Assembly (NCBI RefSeq): GCF_000316645.1
Contig: NC_019684.1
Coordinates: forward strand, 1,612,001-1,676,000
Length of the DNA: 64,000 nucleotides
Direction of reading: 5' to 3'
Source: Nostoc sp. PCC 7524
Lineage (GTDB): Bacteria > Cyanobacteriota > Cyanobacteriia > Cyanobacteriales > Nostocaceae
Shown: in pieces, positions 53,101 to 60,040 of the stretch
Numbering within the stretch: the stretch's first letter is position 1
Layout of the letters: each line of letters begins with the position of its first letter
Made by a program: the position numbers and the translations under genes
The notes under the pieces: model-generated
What the model was told of the DNA's origin: nothing
What the model saw: only the letters and a program-made list of their open reading frames with translations
Database searches by the model: none

Positions 53101-56100
53101 GATTAATTGGTTTCTTTGTCAATACTTTAGTTCTTCGCACTGATGTGTCAGGCAACCCCAGTTTTCAAGAATTATTACAGCGAGTCCGGAAGGTGGCGTT
53201 GGCAGCCTATACTTATCAAGATTTACCCTTTGAAATGCTAGTAGAAGCATTGCAACCACAACGAAATTTAAGCCATACTCCACTATTCCAAGTAATGTTT
53301 GTACTCCAGAATACTCCGATGCAAAAGTTGGAACTTGCTGATGTGCCTTCGAGTATTTGGACAGTAGAAAATCTCACAGCAAAGTTTGATTTGACTTTAT
53401 CTATTGAAGAAAACTCCCAAGGGTTGATAGGAGTATGGGAATATAACACTGACTTGTTTGATGCCAGCACTATCCAGAGGATGATAGGAAATTTCCAAAC
53501 CTTGTTAGAGGGAATTGTTGTTCATCCAGAGCAATCTGTTGGCAAACTACCTTTACTTACCAAGGCAGAACAACAACAGTTATTAGTGGAGTGGAATAAT
53601 ACTCAAGCAGATTATCCCCAAGATAAATGTATACATCACTTGTTTGAGGAACAGGTAGAGAAAACTCCAGATGCCGTAGCCGTAGTTTTTGAAGACGAAC
53701 AACTAACTTATTATCAGTTAAATTGTCGAGCGAACCAATTGGCACACTACTTGCAAACTCTGGGTGTAAAATCAGAAATCCTAGTCGGCATTTGTGTGGA
53801 ACGTTCCTTAGAAATGTTGATAGGTATACTGGGAGTTCTGAAAGCTGGTGCTGCTTATTTACCGCTCGATCCTACTTATCCCCAAGAACGTCTGAGTTTT
53901 ATGCTCAAAGATGCACAGGTATTAATGCTACTGACGCAACAGCATCTTGTTAAAGATATATCAACACATATAGCACAGGTAGTTTGTTTGGATACTGATT
54001 GGGATAGAATTGCCCAGCATAGTCAGGAGAATGTATTGAATGAGGTTAAACCAGAGAATTTAGCTTATGTAATCTACACTTCTGGCTCTACAGGAAAGCC
54101 TAAAGGTGTAATGGTAAAACATTCAGGTTTATCTAATCTTGCCCAAGTACAAATTCAAACATTTGCAGTAGGTTGTGGAAGTCGTGTTCTCCAGTTCGCC
54201 TCCTTCAGCTTCGATGCTTCTATTTGGGAAGTAGTGATGGCTTTGGTTTCTGGTGCAACACTCTACCTAGCAAAAAAAGACGATCTCATACCAGGTTCAG
54301 AATTAATACGGTTATTAAATGAATGTTGTATTACACATATTACACTGCCACCATCAGCATTGGCAGTTCTGCCTGTAGAAAAACTCCCTGTATTGCAGAC
54401 AATAATTGTGGCAGGAGAAGCCTGTTCTCCTGTTTTCATGAAAAAATGGTATGTTGGGCGACATTTTTTCAATGGCTACGGGCCAACGGAAGCTACTATC
54501 TGCGCCAGTATTGCAGAATTCACCGAACATAGCAATCAGTCTGTCATTGGTCGTCCGATCGCCAATACTCAAATTTATATTCTCGACCATTATTTGCAAC
54601 CAGTGCCGATTGGTGTACCTGGAGAACTGCACATTGGTGGTTTTGGTCTAGCACGAGGCTATCTCAACCGTCCCGAATTGACAGCAGAGAGATTCATTTC
54701 TAACCCCTTTAATCATGATACTCAAGCAAGGCTATACAAAACTGGCGACCTAGCTCGCTACTTACCAGATGGCAACATTGAATACCTAGGGCGGATTGAC
54801 CATCAAGTGAAAATCCGTGGCTTCCGCATTGAATTGGGGGAAATAGAAGCCACACTCAGTCAGCACCCCAATATACAAGCAACTGTAGTTACAGCTAGAG
54901 AGGATACTTCCGGTAATAAATACTTAGTTGCTTACCTCGTCTCAGCTCAGGAGCAGACTCCCACTATTAGTGAACTGCGACACTTCCTCTGCCAAAAGCT
55001 CCCAGAGTACATGATTCCTTCTTTCTTCGTATTTTTAGAGGCTTTACCTCTCACACCAAATGGCAAAGTCAATCGTTGTGATCTGCCAGAACCAAAGTAT
55101 CATCAAGAATTAGCAGGATCTTTCGTTGCACCTTGTGACACTTTAGAATTGAAATTGGTAAATATTTGGGAACAAACTCTTAAGATTCAACCTGTAAGTG
55201 TCAAAGATGACTTTTTTGAACTGGGGGGTCACTCCCTGTTAGCTGTTGGGTTAATGAATCAAATTCAACAGCAATTTGGACAAAGCCTACCACTAGCTAC
55301 ACTTTTCCAAAGTAGAACCATTGAGCAACTAGCTAGTCTTCTGCGTCAAAACATTAGTTCTTCGAGTTGCTCTCCTTTAGTAGCAATTCAGTCAAATGTT
55401 TCTCAACAACCTTTGTTTTGTGTTCATGGTATTGGGGGTAATGTACTCAACTATTTTGATTTAGCACGTTGTTTAGAGCCTAATCGCTCCTTTTATGGAC
55501 TACAAGCCAAAGGATTAGATGGGCAACAACAGCCTTATACTCGAATTGAAGATATGGCCGCTTATTATATTGATGCTATCCGTGCTGTTCAGCCCCAAGG
55601 ACCATACTTGTTAAGTGGCTGGTCAATGGGAGGTATTGTTGCTTTTGAAATGGCTATTCAGCTACAAAAGAAGGGTCATGAGATAGAGCAGTTGTTTTTA
55701 CTCGATAGCTGGACACCCAATTATATTCAAATGCGTTCCGGTAATTTTAACGATACTTTACTACTTAAATATTTCCTTCAGAATTTAGAAAGCTATGTTG
55801 GTAAAAGTCTGACAGTATCCTATGATTTTATCGCCGCATTAGCTACTGAAGAGCAGATAAATCATGTCTTAAAGCAGGCAAAAATTAGCGAGATTGTTAC
55901 CTCAGATTTGAAATCACCGCAGATTCGACCTTTGATAGAAGTTTTCCAGGCGAATCTCCAAGCTTTACAAAACTATATTCCGCAAATTGGTTCAACTCGA
56001 ATTACTCTTTTCCGTGCTAGTGAAATGTTATTTGGCAATTTAGATGATTCAACATTGGGTTGGAGTGAGTTAACCACACAATCCATAGATGTTTGTATTG

Positions 56101-56177
56101 TCCCAGGCAATCACTACACCATGCTTACACAACCATATGTTCAAGAATTATCAGAAAAATTAAAGTTTTGTTTATAA
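50184..56177 (+). CDS. One-module lipo-initiating NRPS: acyl ligase-PCP-C-A-PCP-TE
   Basis: 1,997 residues from ATG 50184; the frame extends upstream to a TTG at 50160 that overlaps the HAD gene. Domains in order: a long-chain acyl-CoA-synthetase-like ligase (LLFTSGTTGRPKG, YGLTETG); a carrier with LGIDSLTA near 629; a condensation domain with the active-site HHIVSDG near 823; an adenylation domain with YTSGSTGKPKG near 1297; a second carrier with ELGGHSLLA near 1680; and a thioesterase with GWSMGG near 1812. Aligned with GrsA, the A-domain pocket reads D-A-W-T-I-A-G-I-C, one change from the Phe code. The predicted product of this protein is an N-acyl aromatic amino acid, released or cyclised by the TE. 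The acyl group may be the Pfa product. Confidence 0.9.
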   Translation: MIKGTLATIQETIKEKAICWKERPALQMFSLYKPLKIYSYTDLIEKIEFATKQIIKVGINLGDRIILLSENRPEWVITYLAILSAGATPVLIDSSLPVDDLEEVIQFSDSRALLVSRKLWNSLTLEIKEKMPVLDIEGDWLNFPGTPHHISSDMPPTSDPDPAIAVLLFTSGTTGRPKGVLLEHQSLLYSALGCMNAIGFQEEKQAHRVLCILPMNHIAGLICNLIAPLLMGATATFLETVDKETILTAMQATQTTLLPGVPRLFQLFYSEIQRQIQQRGLLTRLIFQILGTVCEQIRQLTPWNPGRWIFSSVHQVFGGELRVCCCGAASLPSEVERGLERLGFTILKAYGLTETGINVCNNLSQQRQGHVGQPFKGVEFRIDHTGNSSNEGEICVRGVTLMRGYFRNVEATEQAVDQQGWFHTGDLGSLDSRGNLIITDRIKDLIVTAGGKKASPLAVANYYQGITGVQELAVLGMPAMGGYGEAVHAAVVLDRNVFSTNISNQQALDIIWQEIQARSPQVPNHLRIQKIHIVEDLPKTTTLKIKLAELKKLLNSSLSGEQQSSILSQSINQFKLLSQKIILERDALLGMSPDEQTAQIEAYLLELVSHLLQIDLSISEIKESLLTLGIDSLTATELKNQLQNQLGWNISIDQFLNGASIRQLAANYPNYYNQTSKEFTLTSISREEYLPLSFAQQRLWFLDQLHPNKSLYNISGAVKLQGQLNIIALEQSFQEIIRRHEVLRTNFAAINGQPVQIIHPKRSWTMPVIDLRPLAKAERKIESQRLAFEEAQCPFNLAEDCLLRASLLHLDETEYVLLLTMHHIVSDGWSISVLSQELTVIYNSFCYGKPSSLPTLSIQYADFAVWQRQWLQGKALESQLAYWRQQLADVPTLLSLPTDRPRPAVQTFRGAVESCQLSEALTEKLKLLSRQEGVTLFMTLLTAFNVLLYRYTQQTDIVVGSPVFNRNHKEIEGLIGFFVNTLVLRTDVSGNPSFQELLQRVRKVALAAYTYQDLPFEMLVEALQPQRNLSHTPLFQVMFVLQNTPMQKLELADVPSSIWTVENLTAKFDLTLSIEENSQGLIGVWEYNTDLFDASTIQRMIGNFQTLLEGIVVHPEQSVGKLPLLTKAEQQQLLVEWNNTQADYPQDKCIHHLFEEQVEKTPDAVAVVFEDEQLTYYQLNCRANQLAHYLQTLGVKSEILVGICVERSLEMLIGILGVLKAGAAYLPLDPTYPQERLSFMLKDAQVLMLLTQQHLVKDISTHIAQVVCLDTDWDRIAQHSQENVLNEVKPENLAYVIYTSGSTGKPKGVMVKHSGLSNLAQVQIQTFAVGCGSRVLQFASFSFDASIWEVVMALVSGATLYLAKKDDLIPGSELIRLLNECCITHITLPPSALAVLPVEKLPVLQTIIVAGEACSPVFMKKWYVGRHFFNGYGPTEATICASIAEFTEHSNQSVIGRPIANTQIYILDHYLQPVPIGVPGELHIGGFGLARGYLNRPELTAERFISNPFNHDTQARLYKTGDLARYLPDGNIEYLGRIDHQVKIRGFRIELGEIEATLSQHPNIQATVVTAREDTSGNKYLVAYLVSAQEQTPTISELRHFLCQKLPEYMIPSFFVFLEALPLTPNGKVNRCDLPEPKYHQELAGSFVAPCDTLELKLVNIWEQTLKIQPVSVKDDFFELGGHSLLAVGLMNQIQQQFGQSLPLATLFQSRTIEQLASLLRQNISSSSCSPLVAIQSNVSQQPLFCVHGIGGNVLNYFDLARCLEPNRSFYGLQAKGLDGQQQPYTRIEDMAAYYIDAIRAVQPQGPYLLSGWSMGGIVAFEMAIQLQKKGHEIEQLFLLDSWTPNYIQMRSGNFNDTLLLKYFLQNLESYVGKSLTVSYDFIAALATEEQINHVLKQAKISEIVTSDLKSPQIRPLIEVFQANLQALQNYIPQIGSTRITLFRASEMLFGNLDDSTLGWSELTTQSIDVCIVPGNHYTMLTQPYVQELSEKLKFCL

Positions 56178-56195
56178 TGAATTAAGGAGATTACC

Positions 56196-57863
56196 ATGAC
56201 AACAACAACCTTAAACTCTCACAATAATGGACTAAAATTTGAATACCAACCTAATAGTCATAATCCAGTTTGGCAAGGCTCATTAGATTCAATTGCCTTT
56301 GATAATGAAGGCATCAAAGCTAAATTATTAAATTTGGAATTACCCTGTTATTTTGTCAAAAAGCAAGGTCAAATTGGGGTAACAAATGAAGGATATCTAG
56401 TTGATGCAAATGATGGTACATCTGAAATAATTGACACCATAACAGCTGTGCCACCTTTAATGCCTCAACAATTAGGTGATGCCAGTTTTCAGACTTTTCA
56501 TGGAGTGAAATATGCCTATGCAGCAGGTGCCATGGCCAATGGTATTGCTTCCGAAGAATTAGTTATTGCTTTAGGAAAAGAAAAAATTCTCAGTTCCTTC
56601 GGTGCTGGCGGTTTAGTCCCTAATCGGATTGAGCAAGCTATCCATCGGATTCAGGAAGCATTACCTAGTAGACCTTATGCTTTTAATTTAATTCACAGCC
56701 CTAGTGAAAATGCCATTGAGCGAGGCACTGTTGATTTATATCTAAAATATGGTGTAAAAACTATTGAAGCTTCTGCTTTCTTGGATTTAACTCCTAATAT
56801 TGTTTATTATCGAACTGCTGGTCTGAGTCTCAATTCTGACAATAAAATTGAGATTAACAACAAAATTATTGCCAAAATTTCTCGGACTGAAGTTGCCACA
56901 AAATTTCTACAACCAGCACCCGAAAAAATCCTCAAACTGCTAGTTTCTCAAGGCTTAATTACTGAATTACAAGCCAACTTAGCAGCACAAGTACCAATGG
57001 CTGATGATATTACTGTAGAGGCAGATTCTGGCGGTCATACAGATAATCGGTCTTTAGTTTGTCTGTTGCCTTCTATTCTGACACTGCGAGATGAGATGCA
57101 ACAAAAATATAATTATGAAACATCTGTCAGAGTTGGTGCAGCAGGAGGAATTGGTACGCCACACTCAGCCCTAGCTGCATTTATGATGGGTGCCGCCTAT
57201 GTGGTAACTGGTTCAGTTAATCAATCCTGCATCGAAGCTGGGGCATCTGTGCATACAAAAAATTTACTGGCTCAGGCGGGTATGGCAGATGTCATGCTGG
57301 CACCAGCCGCAGATATGTTTGAAATGGGTGTAAAACTACAGGTTCTCAAACGAGGAACTTTATTCCCCATGCGAGCGCAGAAACTTTTTGAATTCTACAA
57401 AGCTTATAATTCCATTGATGAAATTCCAAAAACAGATAGGGAAGAATTAGAAAAACAGATTTTCCGCAAAACTTTAGAGGAAGTTTGGCAAGATACTGTA
57501 CACTACTTCTCTCAACGTGATCCAGAACAAATTACTAGAGCAGATAATAATCCTAAACGCAAAATGGCACTGATTTTTCGCTCTTATTTAGGACTTTCTT
57601 CTCGTTGGTCTAATTTTGGAGAACAAGGTCGAGAAATGGACTATCAAATCTGGTGTGGGCCAGCAATGGGTGCTTTCAATAACTGGGTTAAAGAGTCTTA
57701 TCTTGCTAAATCAAATAATCGGCGAGTTGTTGATGTTGCTCACCATATTATGACTGGTGCTGCATATTTATATCGGTTGCAAAATCTAAAAATACAAGGA
57801 TTATGGATACCTACAAAAATTTGGCAATATCATCCAGAAGCTTATACAAACTCAGCGAAATAA
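56196..57863 (+). CDS. pfaD: PfaD enoyl reductase (FMN, 2-nitropropane dioxygenase-like)
   Basis: 555 residues, from ATG 56196 with AAGGAGA upstream. It has the typical PfaD layout: an N-terminal region with YFVKKQGQIGVTNEGY, then the FMN barrel with GAGGLVPNRIEQAIHRIQ, the EADSGGHTDNR loop, and GAAGGIGTPHSALAAFMMGA followed by YVVTGSVNQS. PfaD acts in trans as the enoyl reductase of bacterial PUFA synthases. Its presence with PfaA-like and PfaC-like proteins completes a set able to keep some double bonds and reduce others. It lies 18 bp after the NRPS gene and 18 bp before the transporter gene, so the three are surely one transcription unit. Confidence 0.95.
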   Translation: MTTTTLNSHNNGLKFEYQPNSHNPVWQGSLDSIAFDNEGIKAKLLNLELPCYFVKKQGQIGVTNEGYLVDANDGTSEIIDTITAVPPLMPQQLGDASFQTFHGVKYAYAAGAMANGIASEELVIALGKEKILSSFGAGGLVPNRIEQAIHRIQEALPSRPYAFNLIHSPSENAIERGTVDLYLKYGVKTIEASAFLDLTPNIVYYRTAGLSLNSDNKIEINNKIIAKISRTEVATKFLQPAPEKILKLLVSQGLITELQANLAAQVPMADDITVEADSGGHTDNRSLVCLLPSILTLRDEMQQKYNYETSVRVGAAGGIGTPHSALAAFMMGAAYVVTGSVNQSCIEAGASVHTKNLLAQAGMADVMLAPAADMFEMGVKLQVLKRGTLFPMRAQKLFEFYKAYNSIDEIPKTDREELEKQIFRKTLEEVWQDTVHYFSQRDPEQITRADNNPKRKMALIFRSYLGLSSRWSNFGEQGREMDYQIWCGPAMGAFNNWVKESYLAKSNNRRVVDVAHHIMTGAAYLYRLQNLKIQGLWIPTKIWQYHPEAYTNSAK

Positions 57864-57881
57864 TGAGAAAAAAATAACTGT

Positions 57882-59162
57882 ATGGAGACTTTTTTTGCCG
57901 TCTGGTTTTGTCAACTCGTCTCCTTATTTGGTTCTCAACTTACCAACTTTGCCCTTGGCATTTGGGTATATCAAAGCACAAGTTCGGTCACTCAGTTCGC
58001 TCTAATTTCTTTTTTTACAATGTTACCGGGCTTAGTGATTTCTCCCCTAGCCGGAGCTTTAGTAGATCGTTGGGATCGTCGTTGGGCAATGGTTCTCAGC
58101 GATTCAGTGGCAGGTTTGAGTACCTTCGGTATAGTCTTACTATTGATCACTGGACAACTACAAATCTGGCATATTTATCTTGCTACCACCGTTAGTTCTA
58201 TCTCCAATGCTTTTCAATGGCCTGCTTATAGTGCTGCTACCACCCTACTCGTCCCCAAACAATATCTTAGTCGTGCTAATGGCATGATTCAGTTGTCAGA
58301 ATCTGTGGCTCAATTGCTATCACCAATTTGTGGAGGATTTCTGATAATTTTAATCCAACTACACGGTGTAATTTTGCTAGATTTAGCAACTTTTTTGTTC
58401 GCTTTAGTGACACTCTTAATTGTTAAATTCCCAAAACCAGAGATCACAGTTGCTGGGAAAATTGGCAAAGGTTCTCTCCTACAGGAATCTATATACGGTT
58501 GGAACTACATTAGAGCCAGACCTGGACTAATGGGACTGTTAATATTCTTCACTATTAGTAACTTTGCTGTTAGCACTTCTGAAGTTTTATTTACACCTCT
58601 AGTTTTGTCTTTTGCATCAGTAAAAACTTTAGGTATGGTATTATCAATTGGCGGTAGCGGTATGTTAATTGGTAGCATTACTATGAGTATTTGGGGAGGT
58701 CTAAAACGACTCATATACGGTGTACTTAGCTTTGAGTTTCTGCTGGGTATAGGTATTTTCTTGGTGGGAATACAAACCTCTGTTATTTTAATTACTATTG
58801 GGGGGTTTATCGCCTTTTTTTCAATACCGATGTTCCAAAGTTCCTCTAATGCCATTTGGCAAACCAAGGTGGCACCTGATGTCCAGGGAAAAGTTTTTGC
58901 AATTAGACGCATGGTAGCTTGGTCATCACGACCTCTAGCTTACCTAGTTGCAGGTCCCTTGACCGAGAGAGTATTTGAACCTTTAATCACAGTTAATGGT
59001 CCACTAGCTGGAAGTATTGGAAAAATTATCGGTACTGGAACAGGTCGTGGTCTTGGTCTGATGTTTATGGTTATGGGAATTTTAATTATGTTAATAACTA
59101 TTATTGCCTACCAGTATGCTCCCTTAAGGTTAGTAGAAGATGAACTGCCTGATTGTTTATAA
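57882..59162 (+). CDS. MFS transporter, probable exporter of the cluster product
   Basis: 426 residues, almost wholly hydrophobic, with about 10-12 predicted membrane spans. The signature loop between helices 2 and 3 is visible (GALVDRWDRRWAMVLSDS). It resembles MFS members of the enterobactin-exporter type often found in cyanobacterial NRPS/PKS clusters. Position between pfaD and the acyltransferase gene in one operon suggests export of the lipid or lipopeptide product. Substrate is inferred from context only. Confidence 0.88.
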   Translation: METFFAVWFCQLVSLFGSQLTNFALGIWVYQSTSSVTQFALISFFTMLPGLVISPLAGALVDRWDRRWAMVLSDSVAGLSTFGIVLLLITGQLQIWHIYLATTVSSISNAFQWPAYSAATTLLVPKQYLSRANGMIQLSESVAQLLSPICGGFLIILIQLHGVILLDLATFLFALVTLLIVKFPKPEITVAGKIGKGSLLQESIYGWNYIRARPGLMGLLIFFTISNFAVSTSEVLFTPLVLSFASVKTLGMVLSIGGSGMLIGSITMSIWGGLKRLIYGVLSFEFLLGIGIFLVGIQTSVILITIGGFIAFFSIPMFQSSSNAIWQTKVAPDVQGKVFAIRRMVAWSSRPLAYLVAGPLTERVFEPLITVNGPLAGSIGKIIGTGTGRGLGLMFMVMGILIMLITIIAYQYAPLRLVEDELPDCL

Positions 59163-59168
59163 AGCTTG

Positions 59169-59975
59169 ATGAAATACTTAATAAACTCAAATATAATGCT
59201 CCAAGAAGAAACTAAAAATTACATTCTAAAATTTGCTTCTGATCAAGAAGACTTAAAATCAATATTTCAGTTACGATTCCAAATTTTTAACCTGGAAACA
59301 GAAAACGAACAAGGTAAAGATTATCTTGAATTTGACGAATTTGATGAATATTGCGAGCATTTAATGCTGATTGATAAACAAACAGGTCAAACTATTGGGA
59401 CTTATAGATTACAGACTAATAGTATGGCTGTTAAAGGATTGGGTTTTTATTCAAGCAAGATATTTAATCTCAGTTCCCTTCCTAATAATATTCTTGAGCA
59501 AGGAATAGAAATAGGACGTGCCTGTGTATTAGACGAATATCGCAATACTGGTGCATTATTTTTGTTGTTTAAAGGATTTGTAAATTATTTACTCCACTAT
59601 CGCAAACAATATTTATTCGGATGTTCATCAATATTTACAAAAAATTATTCTTTGGCTCTTCCTATTTATCATTACTTTCAAAATGAACAAATGATACATC
59701 CTGGTTTTTTTTGCCACCCCACTAATCAATATCAAGTTAAATCCATAACAGAAAATACTGTATTTGACTCTCAAATTATCCCACCTTTGTTAAAGCTATA
59801 TTTGAGAATGGGGGCAAAAATATGTAGCTCTCCAGCAATTGATCAAGAATTTAGAACTATTGATTTTTTGACTTTATTAAATATTGACCATCTTGACGAT
59901 AGGTACGATTCGATGTTATTTAATGGTTTTTTTAGAAAGCAGAGCTATTTCGTTCTCCCAAGTCACGCTGAATGA
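59169..59975 (+). CDS. GNAT-fold N-acyltransferase (OlsB/Acetyltransf_5-like)
   Basis: About 268 residues, from ATG 59169 (a later ATG at 59196 is possible). It shows the pattern of ornithine N-acyltransferase OlsB and related N-acyl amino acid synthases: SIFQLRFQIFNLE, FDEYCEHLMLID, TIGTYRLQT, GFYSSKIFNL, and EIGRACVLDEYRN, with YLFGCSSIF later. These enzymes move a fatty acyl group from acyl-ACP to the amino group of an amino acid. As the last gene of the cluster, seven bases after the transporter, it may add a second acyl chain or make an acyl-amino-acid intermediate. The acyl acceptor cannot be predicted. Confidence 0.78.
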   Translation: MKYLINSNIMLQEETKNYILKFASDQEDLKSIFQLRFQIFNLETENEQGKDYLEFDEFDEYCEHLMLIDKQTGQTIGTYRLQTNSMAVKGLGFYSSKIFNLSSLPNNILEQGIEIGRACVLDEYRNTGALFLLFKGFVNYLLHYRKQYLFGCSSIFTKNYSLALPIYHYFQNEQMIHPGFFCHPTNQYQVKSITENTVFDSQIIPPLLKLYLRMGAKICSSPAIDQEFRTIDFLTLLNIDHLDDRYDSMLFNGFFRKQSYFVLPSHAE

Positions 59976-60040
59976 TCAGAGAATGCTTGCAAGGTTGAAT
60001 TTTTCACGCTGAATCGTTAATTGGCTTCTGTCAGGTTAAG

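Noticed and set aside
26080..59975. Interpretation as the standard heterocyst glycolipid (hgl) locus
   Set aside because: The KS/ACP/KR parts are of that wider family, but the PfaC- and PfaD-type partners, NRPS, acyl-ACP desaturase and PAI-like isomerase do not belong to the usual hgl set.
59963..60014. Direct repeat TCACGCTGAAT at 59963 and 60004
   Set aside because: Two 11-bp copies around the stop of the acyltransferase gene; too short to call an attachment site or mobile element boundary.
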